Position numbers and translations under genes: made by a program. The notes beneath the pieces were generated by a model that saw nothing but the letters and a program-made list of their open reading frames with translations, was not told the origin of the DNA and made no database searches. A stretch of 64,000 bases of DNA from NCBI GenBank assembly GCA_033439795.1, contig JAUTDP010000011.1, positions 1,984,001 through 2,048,000 on the forward strand, given 5' to 3'. Below are positions 36,617 through 48,997 of the stretch, one piece after another. Positions within the stretch are counted from its first letter, which is position 1. Each line of letters opens with the position of its first letter. This DNA is from Sordaria brevicollis. Its lineage: Eukaryota > Ascomycota > Sordariomycetes > Sordariales > Sordariaceae.

Positions 36617-38478
36617 TGATAAAACGATATTCGTTCTTACGATCCTGGAGAGGTTGCTTGGCTCTGATTTTTTGGGTGATTTTTTTGCTTCGCTTCTTGA
36701 GTTGAGACTGGCTGCAACATTTCTTTGTTGACGTTGGATGTATGCCTTTTGTCAGCTCCCATGTGTCAATTTCAAGCGTGGTACAGAATTCTCATCGTTG
36801 TGTGTTGATCTGTTCGTGGTGTTGAAGACGCTCTCTTATGTGAGCGATCCGTTTAAGTCTATTCACACACGGGTTTGGTGAACAATACAATCACCAAGTG
36901 TGAAGCTGGAACTGTTTGAACGAAGAGAGACAATTCTTGGCCTGGCAGTTGAAGATTTTAGCACGTCAGTCTCCTGAGTTACTTGAACTCTATATATCTG
37001 TTGTGTAGCAAACCATGTGCGTTCGAGAAGGATGCTTCGATCCGGTCACCCCCGTCCTCTCAACCATGTCGACTTGTGAGAGGTAATGCTTTCACATTGT
37101 CTGTGTTAAGTGCCATAGAATCATTGTAGATGGTTTATGACCCAGTGATTCTTGTAGAATAGGTTTTCAGCAAATAAAAGCATAGTGTCTTGGTCTATTG
37201 TGAAGGTAAATTTTGCTTCATGGGACTCACATAAAAGGGGATTGAAGAGACAGTGATAATTTAATGCGAAGTGAGGAATGAGATGGGCCAAGGAGTAAAA
37301 GAAATATATTTTCAATAGCTATCCTGTTCTCTCTCGGTCAATAACTGAATGATGCAGGTACTCAGGTCTCCAACATCCTGTCGCAGCACAAAATATAAGG
37401 AGGAAGAGACGGACACCCAGAGCTCTTTCTTTCGGACCGTAAAATAATTTGTTGCGAAGGTAGATCAGAGCTAGACCACCATCTTGAAGAGACCCAGGGC
37501 AGCCACACACCCGCCAAAGCTGGATCTCTTCTCTTTCATCGTTTTTACTTGTAATTGAATTCCACAGACACTCCTTCACCATCCTTCAAGGAGGAATAGG
37601 AGAGAGGGCCTGGATGAAACCTCGGAAGGGTTAAGGATAGCAGAGGGCCATAGTAAGAGAAGAAGTTCTACCTGCAGGCTCGTGAACAAAGCTGATTAAT
37701 GAGAAGGTTGATCGCTCAGATAGAGAAGTCTCAAAGAACGGTTCTTACGAAGCTGGGGGGACGGTTGAGCTGCTGAAGATGAAAATCCTTCAAGATGGTT
37801 TAGTTGAGCTGGTCCTATGGCTATCCTTCCGTTGTAGGTTGGGTGTCTTCAAAGTTGCGTTCCCATTTCCGTTGTCATATCACGCTTCGTCTTGAAAACC
37901 CACACAGTTCATGACGTCCGCCATCTTGAAATAATTCCCGAGTGTCGTTTTCCGATGAAGAACGTGATCGAAGCGTTCTGATGACGCTCCATTTCCTTGA
38001 ATGGGCGAGGAAGGCCACTGCACAGAATCAACGTCGCCAGGTAGACAACCAACGCTGTATCCCTATATAGCAAATGTGAGCTGTGTGCAGCCATGTTGAC
38101 AAATATCGTTCATCATTTACCATATGGGTATTCACACCCTTTCCTGTGCAGCGGCCAGCCAAACATATAAGACGGGTACGTTCCTAGCAAGAGTCCGACG
38201 CTGCTAACATCATGACTTACGTATGTTTGTATAATCTGTCACTTCGTAGCAATCAGGTCGATCAAGACACTCGTCAATAGGCCATCATGGTATACGCGTA
38301 CCATTCGCCCTCACGATTCATGCACCGCCAAAGAAGCCACACGATGAGATGGCCCACACCAAGAACGAACGGGACATGGGCAGGATACGGGAAGCCCAAA
38401 AGGCAACATGAAAGGATACTGATGATTCCAATTATCCATCGCCATTACAACCCCCCACATCTCTATAATATCATCATC
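36617..38478. other. Intergenic region, no gene seen
   Basis: Between the tRNA and the small membrane-protein gene. It is relatively AT-rich, with no supported exon. A T run about 50 bp downstream of the tRNA (36667-36672) could end its transcription. Confidence 0.55.
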
Positions 38479-39031
38479 CTATAGTCTGATATAAAGGTCC
38501 AAGCAATCAATCCGCCACTCCCTCCTCCCCAGCAAGCTCCTCAACCACTCCAATCCCAGTCCCGTCCACTCGACCCTGCCGGTGGTCCTGGCCGCCACCT
38601 TTTCCATGGCGGCCGTCGCCAGCGTGCCAACCGTCGTGTTGAACATGTCCAGAGCTACCGCTGCTGTGCCGGTGCCATTATTCGTGATAGTAGGATCGTA
38701 GATTGGTGTTGTCGTCGTGTCTTTCGGTTGAAACCAGTTGCTGCTGACGTCGAAAAAGCAGCGGTCGGACCAGTTACACGACGTCAGGAAGAGGATGATG
38801 AGCAGGAAGGAGCAGTATATGCACGGTCGGTTGAGAAAGTATGTGCAGATGAAGAAGACGAGGATGAAAGCGGGCGACGCGTTGGTCGGTATGAAGAGGA
38901 GTGGGAGCCAACTGTGTTTTTTTTGGTAATTGTTAGTCTTCTCTCGTAGCAATGCGTATATAGCTAGCTATGCGCTCGGGATTGGTTTTGGGACAAGTGA
39001 ACTCTGTGACGAACCTCCGGAGACAAAACAT
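38479..39031 (-). CDS. Small membrane protein, 149 residues, unrecognised
   Basis: Exons 39031-39015 (17 bp) and 38911-38479, joined by a 103 bp intron with a GTTCGT donor, a GACTAAC branch point and an ACACAG acceptor; phases match. The second exon has strongly GC-biased third codon positions (for example the stretch encoding ATAAMEKVAARTTGRVEW), unlike the surrounding DNA, so I judge it coding. The protein begins MFCLRSWLPLLF and continues with hydrophobic FILVFFICTYFLNR and CIYCSFLLIILFLTSC, making one or two membrane segments. A Thr-rich linker with NGTG and FNTT glycosylation sequons follows, then a Trp/Leu/Arg-rich tail ending CLDLYIRL. No known family was recognised. The tiny first exon is the least certain part. 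Confidence 0.5.
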
Positions 39032-42000
39032 TTTCTCTGCTGCTTATGTGTGGTCGTCGCACAAAGGCAACTGGACGGTCAAGTGTGTTACAGGTCCGGA
39101 TGTGGGGAAAAGGCGAATGAACGTGTCCTTCCTGACTGGAAACACCCGACGAGAAACGAACGACGCAACTCAGAGATCAAGGGGTAAACGGCGCCGCTCG
39201 GGTTGTGGTCCAGCGTCTGTAAGGTTTGGCAAACCGCCGGGTGAAGATATCGAATCGGACTCGGAAGTGAAGGAGCGGGCGTACACGACGGTCTGATTCG
39301 AGGCCGAGATAATTTGATGTACCTCGCGACGCAAAAGAAGGATAATGTTCTTGACCAGAACAGAACCCGAGCGAGTAGTCTGCCGTGTAGCACACTCCTC
39401 CCGACTTTCTCAACGTGGCGGGTTGGTGGTTCGTGAGACCCGAAGGAGAACGGGTTCGGGTTTGCTAGGTTGTTCGTCGGTCGTCAAAAGAGTGGGAAAA
39501 AAGTTGGCGATTCCGTCACCGTCAAAAATTCGATTCGTCAGGCGCAAAGCAAGAATGGAGGATCTGATACTGGCGAATAAAGAAGCGTGCGGAATTTCGA
39601 TTGACAATGTACTAGCACGGCGACAGGCAGATCGCGGAAGGGCGGGTTGATGTTCGCGACCACGGAGGGAACAATGATGTGTGGTCTTTTTTTGATTTAT
39701 TTTCGGGGTCCTCTGTCAAAGAAAGCTTGACGCGGCGGACGGGACGATCTGCTGGACTTGCACTTGCAACTGGAGGTGTCACTTGCGCAATTGCCTGCAC
39801 TGGTCGGAAATCGGGAATGACGCTGCCCTGGGGGGCCGAACGGGTGGTGGGGCGCCCGCGGTTGCAAATGGGGGCGGACTGGGCGGTTGCCCCTGCTGTT
39901 TTTCAGTGTCTATTGCATTCGATTTGCCGTGGCTGCGATTCCCATATCGCCGGGTTTGAGGTGAGCTTCAAGACCCCTTCCTGCTTACATAAGCCACGTG
40001 GTTGACTGCCGACGACGGGCCATCTTGATTAATTATCAAGAAGCTGATGAGCTTGAACTGAGTTTAAGAAAAGGAGAAATAAGTCTACTCATGCGCTGAG
40101 AGGAGAACTTGTAATATGATTTTGAATCCATGGCCGAGAATATTTGATATCTGAAATGCCACGAAAAGTCGGCTGGGTGCCTTATTGACAGCCGCACCTC
40201 AACTACATACCTCATGCATCTGTCACCAAAAGCTCGACGCCCTCTTTGCAGGACGCCTCCCAAAGCTGTGAATGTCTGTCATATGTATGCCCAAGAGTAG
40301 GCCTCAATGGAAACAGATTTCGTGATCAAGTTTGGACGAGGACGAGTTGCACGTTAACCGGACCGAGCCAGCTTGACATGAGATGCTACCCTTCAACCGG
40401 CGCAGTCAATTGAGTATACCTAAAGTCAGAGTTCGACTTTGATATCACCGCCAACAGCCTCATTGATGGGCATATGCGGCAACATCATGTCACACACGCA
40501 ATTTAGATCCGAAGTGCAGAGGAAGAGACGGCATCTGTTTGGATGCTACTGAAATGCACATGTCTTCCCCGCGCTACGCAGGTGTTGAGGCGCTGGCTAC
40601 GTGGACATGTATCGACGACAGATAGTGGCACGGACCACCATGGGCCATTATTGGTTGAACACCATGTCCAAATGGCAGGAGGCCCAATTGAACGTCAACT
40701 TGTCCCAGCCTTGAGAATATGAAGCCCCCGGGTTGGACATTGGATGTCCCGGATGCCTAGAACTAGACGGCCTGCACGCCGTTATGTGGAATATTCTGGT
40801 TGTCACATCCGTTGAAGCGTAGGCCTCACAATTGTCAGTGTCGACAGGCACATCACAGTCCAATTATTGCTTGCTGCATGTTAGTTCGGTACTCCTAGCA
40901 TGCGCTAGACGACCTATATTTTAAATGTCCCCAATGCTATAAGCATTTGATAAAAAATACCATTGAGGCTAGGTTATGGACTCGGGAGATCTAACATAAC
41001 ATATTGAAGTTCTCGAACGGGATATTCAAGGTTTAGTTATGCCTTCAGGTTGGCTACCACTACGGAACCAGACGCAACAGCAAGAAACGGAGAGGCCTGG
41101 TGAAGTTGACCCGAGGTCCCAAGCTAGCGAGCAAGCCAGTCTGGCCCAGGCTGAGAGACCTTGAATCTGGAGGTGAAGAGCAGATGCGACTAGCCAACTG
41201 CCGGAAGGCAAAAGATGTCACAAAAGGTGGAAAAAGTGAAGCAGAAACACCTCAGTGAATGTGTGTTCCAGTTGGCGCAAACGAACGAGTGCAAATCCAA
41301 CCAATCTCAGGGCTTCATAACTGAGGCTGGGGCAATCTGTGACCACTGCGGCAGCTTCCTCACTTTCAGGTTCCGTCGTCATTTTCAAGGCTCTGGGTCT
41401 GTCCTTTTTTTTTTTTTTTCCCTTAACCACAGTGGCTGCAGCTTCCAATTTTCCACTCCGGCTCGCCTTCTCTTCCTCCCCCGCCAACCCGCCAACCCGC
41501 CAAACGGAACCAAACAAAAGCGAACTGGCCCACGAAACTCCCGCCTCTCTTACCCTCTTCCTCCTTTCCTACTCTCTCCTCTCCCCAGCACCCACAATAC
41601 CAAAAACACCGTCAACTTATTCGCGCGGATGCATCATACTGGCCACTGTCAGTCCTTTTGCGCTTGCGACTTTTGACCTTTGCAGCAGACTGGAGCTGGA
41701 AAAATCAAGCAGCTAATACTAGCATACGTGAGTACCTCTGCCCTTCCCCTGCACTTTCACTTCTGCTTCCCGCTTCCCGTCGCTGTATTTTCGCGCTCGT
41801 GCTCTGCCTCTAGAGGTGCAGCGGGCGTGCTGCTTGGCCCCTCCAACACCCGCGCGCTGCAGTTGGTGGCAGGTGTCGTGAGGTGGGCGGGCTCCTAACC
41901 CTGAGCCTCAAAGCTTTGAGCAACGAGCCCGACCGCGGCGGGAGCTTTGGTGAAGCTTCCAACTTCGGTTCCCCTTCCGTTCGCTTGTCTAACCCTCGCT

Positions 42001-42435
42001 CCTCCAAAACAGCGTCATTGATTTCAAAAGAATCCCAGCTGGAGCTGAGGTCCCCTCCTCCCACCAACATCGACAAACCCGGTCACCAAACCCCCCCTTC
42101 TCGTCACGTTTGGTTTAGGTAATTCGACAAAACCGCGAAAACCCCACGAGAGCCTACCATAACCGACGACAGAGAGCTGGTTACTGCACGAGCGCCGTTC
42201 CATCGCAAAAGCCCCGACCGCCGCTCTCGGTGTCCTCCCTCCTTCCCCCCCTCGTCGCCGTCACTGTCCGTCATCAGTGACATCGCTTCAATTTCCTCGA
42301 CGTCCCGAACCTTTTATTTCTCTGCCACTGCCACTGCCGGAAGGCGGCTTGCGGTAGAAAGTAAAAAACCTACCTTTTGCGTGTTTGTTGTTTGGATACC
42401 GAAATCTTGTCGACAGCCAGAAACGGCCATTCCTC
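39032..42435. other. Intergenic region and probable EDC4-like gene leader
   Basis: 3.4 kb without a supported coding gene. The last roughly 1.2 kb before the EDC4-like start is C/T-rich with runs of C, and includes a possible donor ACGTGAGTAC near 41728. This suggests a long 5' leader, perhaps with a leader intron. The left part (39.0-41.2 kb) shows nothing. Confidence 0.5.
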
Positions 42436-45400
42436 ATGATGCCCAACAACTTCATGCCCGGTGGCAACGTGTCGGGCGACGGCGAATCTGACCGCGCTGC
42501 CGCGTCTCAGATGCTTTTGGCTCAGCTTCAGCGCCAACAGTCCTCCACCAGCCCTAATCCGGCTGCTGGTCCTAACGGCTCGAATCAATACGGCCAACTT
42601 CCTTACCCCGGACACCACGGTCACGGTCACGGTCACGGCCATGTCCACAACCTCCCCCAAGGCGGCCAGTCCTACTATGGGCCTGACTCTCCTGCTCTGA
42701 CCGGTGCCTTCCAGAACGCCTTTGACCCCGCCGCGTTCCTTCCTGAAGCCCCGACTCCGCCGATCCATGCATTCAACAACTCTCAGTTTCCGCCCGGGCT
42801 GATGCAACAAATGAATGTCGGCCGCGGTCTTGCTCCTGCTGGCAACAACCAGAGCGCCCACTTATTGAACCTTTTAAAGTTTAACGGACAGGGCGCCTCC
42901 TCTAGCCAGAACCAGCCGCAGTTCCCTCGGGAAGCTCAGCCAAGTTACAATGTCCCGCCGCCCATTCTTCACGCGCCTGCACCGAACGGTTCTGATCCTA
43001 GTGGCCTTCTTGCCGCCTTGATGCGTGGCGCGCACTCCGAGCAGCCCAAGCCTGAAGCCGCGCCTGCCACCTCTTCGTCCTGGAATCAACCCGCCCCTCC
43101 CTCAAACACTCAGCAATACCTGCTGAACTTGTTGAGTAAGCCAAAGCCCAGCCAGAACGATTCGAGCGAACCCGCGGGACCGACTCTCCTCACGCCTCCT
43201 CCAGCCGAAGACGACTCAAAAGGCGACGGCAAGTCTGCTGACCTGGCCCTCCTCGGAACCGTACCGTCTCGATCCGAGTTCGATTTCGAACCGCAGGGTC
43301 TTGAATCGACGCCGCCCAAGTTTAGCTCGACCCCACAGTCGCAGCATTCGCAACCCGCGTCCGCCGGTCGCCCGGGCCTGTTCGGATTTTCTGGCCAGCG
43401 TGACGATCATTCGGTCGGTTCCCCTAGCCAGAGGACTCCCAAGACGTCTGCTGGCTCTACCATGGATCCCAATGCCAGCCACCCACCGGCAGCACCTGCG
43501 ATCCAGATTCTGCGGAAGCCTGATATCCACGATCCCAAGCGGCCCTTAAGCGATCATAGCGCCACGGGTAGCCCTGACCACACGAGGCGAAAGCTGGAAC
43601 ATGTATCGTCTCCTTATGGGTCTACGGGTGCACCTCGAGTTGCTCCCAACATCATTACCGTTTCCCCAGGCTCCGAGGCCAAGGTTGAACTTGGTCAAGA
43701 CCACGTGGAAGGTGAAAAGAAGAAAGAGAGTGTTGCTGAAGCTGTTGTCGGGCTTGCTGAGCAGGCCGACAGAGAAGCTCAAGAGGCGTTGGCTCGTGCC
43801 GAGGAGCAGAGCGCTCAGGCTGAAATCGCCCAGGACCTCGAGCAGATGATGAGCGCCGAGACCGATGAGGAATTCGCCAGGTCCGCCCAAGTCGCCGCTC
43901 AGGCCATTCAGAAGGAGCTTGAGAAGGACGAGAATAAGGATGTTCTTGAGTCTGCGCTCGATGCCGAAATCGCCAAGGAAGTCAAGGAGATCGTGGATGA
44001 GGCCGCGCAAGCCGCCCAGGGCCCGGTGGCCGAAAGCTGGGAAAGTGCCGAAGTCGACGAGATTGTCGTGATTGAGGAGACAGCCGCACCTATCAAGGTG
44101 TACAACTTCCCCCTGAAACCCTGGATCACTATTAGTGTTCAGGAGACGGATGAGGTTCGCCCTGTCTTCCGCGAGGAGGCCATTCTCGACATTGCTAGGC
44201 TGAAGAAGGAATTCGACCAAATCGACAGGAATCTCGTCGCAGCATCGGAGAGCTACATGGCCTATGGTATGTCCAAGGCTGGTGGTCTTAGGGTGATTCG
44301 CCAGGAAGACGGCAAGGACGCAAAGCTTTTCACGGACACCAAGGATAGAATCTTTAACGTGGCTATCTCGTCCTCTGCCTCGAACCAACACCCCAAGGAG
44401 GCCATCATTGGTACCGGCGTGAGCGGTACAGTCTATTGGGTCCAGCTCAAGAACGGCGAGCGGGATCATCTGGAAGACGCACATCCGGAACAGCACGGTT
44501 TCGCTCTCCCCCCTCTGTCGACGCAAGAGGGAGGCGATGCCCCCGGCGGTGTTCTTAAGACGAGAGCTCGTCCTTCGTCTGTGCACCCCGACTACTTCGC
44601 CGTTGGCCGCGGAAAATCTATCAACATCATCTGGCCCTCGTATATCTTCGAGAACAACCTCTTCAAGAACGCTCACGATCGTGTTGTCGACACCGAGAGA
44701 CTCTTTAAGCAATGTTCTCTCAAGATCAACACTGGCAAGGCCGGAAAGGACTTCACGTTCAGCCAGGATGACACGCTGATGGTCACGTTGGACAAGTCAG
44801 GCCGAGTCAAATTCTGGGATGTTCGTGACCTGACCGCAGTCAAAGAAGGCTCCGACCCCTTGAGGCCGATGCCTGCCCACACCTCTTTGGAGATCAAGGA
44901 TCCTTTGCTGACCTTGACCACCACCCCAGAGGGTGAGAAGGCTTGGCCTACGTCCGTCTTGTTGTTGGATAAATACCGACCGTACCAGAAGCGCGCAGCC
45001 TTGCGCTACATGATCGTGGGCATGAAGCAGAACCACACTCTTCAGCTATGGGATCTTGCACTGGGTAAGGCCGTGCAAGAGTTCAACTTCCCCCACAACA
45101 AGGAGTCCGACGCCGTCTGCAGCGTCATGTATCACGCTCGCTCAAGCATGATTGTTGTCGGTCACCCTACGCGCAACTCCATCTACTTCCTTCATCTCTC
45201 TGCCCCTAAGTATGGTCTCAAGAACCTATCACAGGTGGATTACATTCAGAGGCTTGTTGCACAGGACTCGTCGATTCCGCAGCCCGAAGCTACTGCCGTT
45301 ATTAGTGGTATCCGGGAGTATTCATTTGCCAACAAAGGCGTGCTGCGGAGTCTCGGTATTCTTGGCAATCCTGCAGGCTCTAGTGATGGCGACGAAGCGA

Positions 45401-47604
45401 ACCTCTTCGAATTGTATGCCATGCACTCAAAGGGTGTCACCTGCGTCTTCATCAAGAACGGTGAGCTTGGCTGGTCCAAGGACAATAAGGTTATCTACCC
45501 AGCCGATGCTGAAAAGGTTGGTTTGGTCAAGATCTCCAAGTTGGTTGCACCTGTGCAGCCAGTAGAGGTGGTTCAACAGGCCCCGGCCCCGGCTGAGCCG
45601 AGCGCGCCGCCCCAGATTCGCATCGCCACGCGCCCCAACAAGGAGATTCTGCAGAAGACGCCGTCATCCCAGGCCGAAGACAAAAAGGTGCCTGAGCCAG
45701 TCTCGATTCTCAGGCCCGATCGCAAGGAAGACACGGAAACCTCCGTTCCGAACAACAATCAGCCGGAGCGGGCAGAAAAGAAGGGCCGTAAGAAGAAGGC
45801 TGCTGCTGCTGCCGCCGCCGCTGCTGCCGCCGCCGGAGATTCCACTGTCAACGGCCAGGCAGAGCAACATGCCACCCCGACACTTGGCCGCGCTTCCTCC
45901 CAAGTCAAGGCCAGGTCCGCCAGAAATGCCGAGTCCTCTGCTTTCAACCTTCCCAGCCAGCTTGCGGACCTCTCGCTCAACGGTTCTGGTATCTCTCAGG
46001 AGCAACTGAACACGGTCATTGCTGACATGGAGTCGCGCATCTCGAACAACATAACCGACATGCCAGGACGTATGTCCAGCGTTATCGCATCATCCTGCAA
46101 TGACATGTTCAAGCAACAGCGTGAACAGCTGCACGGCTGGCTCCAGGAATGGGTGCGCGGTTTCATGGATAATCGTGATGACCTGTTCCTCAAGAACCAG
46201 TCAGCTGTACTGAAGATAGTATCGGACGTTCTGAACGATAACACGGAAACCATCCTTAAGCAACTCATCGTCAACCAAGTCAACAATGCCGTTGTACCCG
46301 CGATTCGCTCCACCTTTGAGAAGGCAGCGAAGGATCAAGTTGACTCTAGCTTGAACAAGCAACTGCCCGCAATGCAGAAGGAGATCGAAAAGAGACTCCC
46401 CTCTCTACTCACACCGTTGCTTCAAAAGGCCGACATCTCGCAGAACTTGGTCGACAAACTTGCGGACCAGGTTCTTCAAAAGGTGACCACCCGGTTGGAC
46501 GTCCACATTGCCAACCAGTTTACAAAGTCCTTTGGCGAGCAGCTGCCTGTTTTGTCAAAGCGTGTAGCCGAAGATGTCCACCAACGTATTGCAGGAGACA
46601 TCAGTACGCGCATGGGCGAGACCATCGCGCGTTTCGAGGAGCGGAAGCGCGACGATGATGCGAAGCTGGATCGCCTCATTGCTCAAAACGCAGAGCTCTC
46701 CACAGCGCTTACAGCTCTGGTAGCCTCTCAGGCTCAGATGCAGAAGGAGTTCAGCGCTCTGAAGCAACAGCTTCATGAGCAGAACCGTGATCGCGAGGTT
46801 GCTATTCCTGAGCCTCCTCGCAGTCACACGCATTCTCGTGCTAGTGGCAGCATTAGCTCGCACCAGCAAATTGGCGGACCCTCTCGTGATTTGGTCGCCT
46901 ATGCCGGCCCGCCTCATGCTCAACAGCACCAGCACACCGGATCTATTCACGGCCTATCTCAACATCACCAGCAGCAGCAGCTCGTGAATCCGGAGCAGCA
47001 GGCGCTCTTCTCTCCCACTCCTCGTGAGAATCGCGATAGGATGGAGCTCAACAACACGTTGGATGCCATCGATCGTCTGATGAGCGCAGGTCAATACGAT
47101 CAGGCGGTTATGCGCTGGTTGCAGGCTGAGGACAAGAGCGAAGAAGTGTTCCAACAGGTCATTTCCAAGTATGACCCTCGCTGTCTGTCAGGTCTTGCGC
47201 CCATCTTCCTTCTCAGTGTGGGGGCCAACATCGTCAGCAACCTCTCCCGCAGAAGCCCCAAAATTCAGATCAAGATTAGTCTTGTCGAAACAATCGTTTA
47301 TGCCATAGCACGGGATCTTCCGCATTTGGTAAGTTCTTCTTAATCCCGTAATGCTTGCACCTACCTTGATCTTTGATGCTGACAGTCTGTTCTCTTGCAG
47401 GAGGAACAAGTTATCGAGGCCGTCCCGAAGGTCATGTCCATGATCAAGATGAAGACGGGGGAGCTCTGGCAGGTTATCAACCGCGAGAGCCCTCACGATG
47501 CGTCTCTGAAGACTTTGGCCGACATTGCTCACTATGCTGATCGTATCGCCGAAAGTTGTCAGCCTTCGCGCCAATCTCTGGGCCACCCCGGTGCGCCTTA
47601 CTAA
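42436..47604 (+). CDS. EDC4/Ge-1/Pdc1-like mRNA decapping scaffold
   Basis: Predicted 1698 residues from exons 42436-47328 and 47401-47604 (72 bp intron). EDC4/Ge-1 (Pdc1 in fission yeast) scaffolds the Dcp2 decapping complex in P-bodies. Layout: a Gln/Pro/Gly-rich disordered N-terminus with a Gly-His repeat (about residues 56-72); an acidic Ala/Glu-rich helical stretch (430-550); a WD40-like region (about 560-1020, with VKFWDVRDL and HTLQLWDLALG); a linker with a run of Ala (about 1118-1133); a long helical/coiled-coil part (1180-1455); and a His/Gln-rich segment. The conserved C-terminal helical domain (1535-1698) contains NTLDAIDRLMSAGQYDQAV and IVYAIARDLPHLEEQV, the PX-type oligomerisation region. 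The start is the first in-frame ATG, MMPNNFMPGG; a second ATG follows at once. Confidence 0.88.
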
Positions 47605-48235
47605 GGACACTCGCCGGTAGGACTCTCTGTATGGAAGGGACGGTAGACGGTTTTGGGGAGGGTTTTCCTTTGCTATCTTGATACCCAGCTTCTTCTTATT
47701 CTTTCGGTCACGGCTTTGCAGGATGCATGGGCTTGGAGTACTAGGTTGGTTCCACATTTTTGTGACGAGATGGCCTGGAGAGTATTCAGATTCAGCGAGG
47801 GATGATGGTAGTTTGCTAGTCATGGTTTATTTACGTTCTCAACCTGTTATCAGGTCTTGTAGGAGTATGAATGGGTAGATGGAAGCGGGAAAAGTTTTGA
47901 GCGAATGGATCAGAAAAGGTGGATTTTGTAATGTTTGTCCGAGCAGCCACGATTGTGTGGATTGCGTGCGCTTGCTCGGTGATTCTGAGCACAAGCAGAT
48001 TTGCATGTTCATGTAGCTTGTACGATATATGTTATGGCTATAGTAAATGCAAGAAAACTCAAGATACGTAGTGCGGATGTCGTGTGTAGCAGCTTTCCTT
48101 CTTGGTTAATTACGCGATACCGAGATGTGATGATGGTTCTCGAGTTCAACAAGTCCCGTCGCAAATGTCAAAAGATGTTTTGACAGTTTTGACACCGCAA
48201 GCAGCTCATAAGGCCGAGTTTGAGACTCAATAAGC
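47605..48235. other. Intergenic, 3' flank of EDC4-like gene
   Basis: No gene seen. The last 35 bp belong to the 5S promoter: CATAAGG at about -29 relative to the 5S start. Confidence 0.6.
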
Positions 48236-48353
48236 ACATACGACCATACCCACTGGAAAACTCGGGATCCCGTCCGCTCTCCCATAGATAAGCCAGTGAG
48301 GGCCAGACTAGTAGTTGGGTCGGTGACGACCAGCGAATCCCTGGTGTTGTATG
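48236..48353 (+). rRNA. 5S rRNA
   Basis: 118-nt 5S gene beginning ACATACGACC and ending GTTGTATG, followed at once by six T (RNA polymerase III stop). The ends pair to form helix I. The internal control region reads AGTAGTTGGGTCGGTGACGA. Fungi such as Neurospora carry 5S genes singly across the genome rather than in the rDNA, as here. It is identical base for base to the copy at 58822-58939. A TATA-like CATAAGG lies about 29 bp upstream. Confidence 0.96.
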
Positions 48354-48997
48354 TTTTTTCTCCGTGTTTTCTTTTTGCTCCAATCCTCCTGATCTGCTCT
48401 TTCAAATCTGTTGATAGTCAGCTCTCGTTTCTTCCCATTCTTTTGCCTTGGTCTCCCCTCTGGATCAGAATCCGTACCACAAGTTTCGGACAAGGTAAAA
48501 AATCGGACGGCTCCGCGTAGCCACGGCCCCAAGCGTTTCATCTTCTGATGTTCGTTGCTGGGATGAATAAGGGTCGTCTGCATGGTTGCCAGTGTCTCGG
48601 TCTAAAATGCTGTGACATGCTCGGGACTCGACTATATAGTAATGCATTCCGATGTTCGTTTTGCAATCGAACAATGTCCTACCTTCTAGAGTGTTACGGT
48701 CTGGGCAATACATTTCCATCTCGTTACGGTCAGCGTAATATTGAGATCTCGGAACGCATGCAACTATAAACATAATTGATTGATGATCTGCCTGCGAGAC
48801 TTAGACTTGGCTCTGTGCGGAGGAAGACAATGTCAGGTTTTGAATAGAGAAGTGTTACCATCTCCGCTTTTACCTTCGTGGGTATTGTAAATATGAGTTA
48901 TCTCCTTACCTCCTCCCACTCCAATCTCCAGATTCTGCACCACCCTCTTCTTTCAGTTTCAATACATCCGCCTCTCCTGAAGCTACTTACACCCACC
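48354..48997. other. Intergenic region, no gene seen
   Basis: Between the 5S gene and the hydrolase. The last 100 bp are C/T-rich (probable leader). An in-frame upstream ATG at 48893 would add 35 residues to the hydrolase. Confidence 0.55.

Noticed and set aside
43546..44712. Minus-strand 388-codon open frame inside the EDC4-like gene
   Set aside because: Antisense of a highly biased coding exon; Leu/Gly/Arg-rich shadow translation with no family resemblance.
48236..48405. Short proteins containing LVVGSVTTSESLVLYVF at two places
   Set aside because: These are translations of the two 5S rRNA genes, not a duplicated protein gene.
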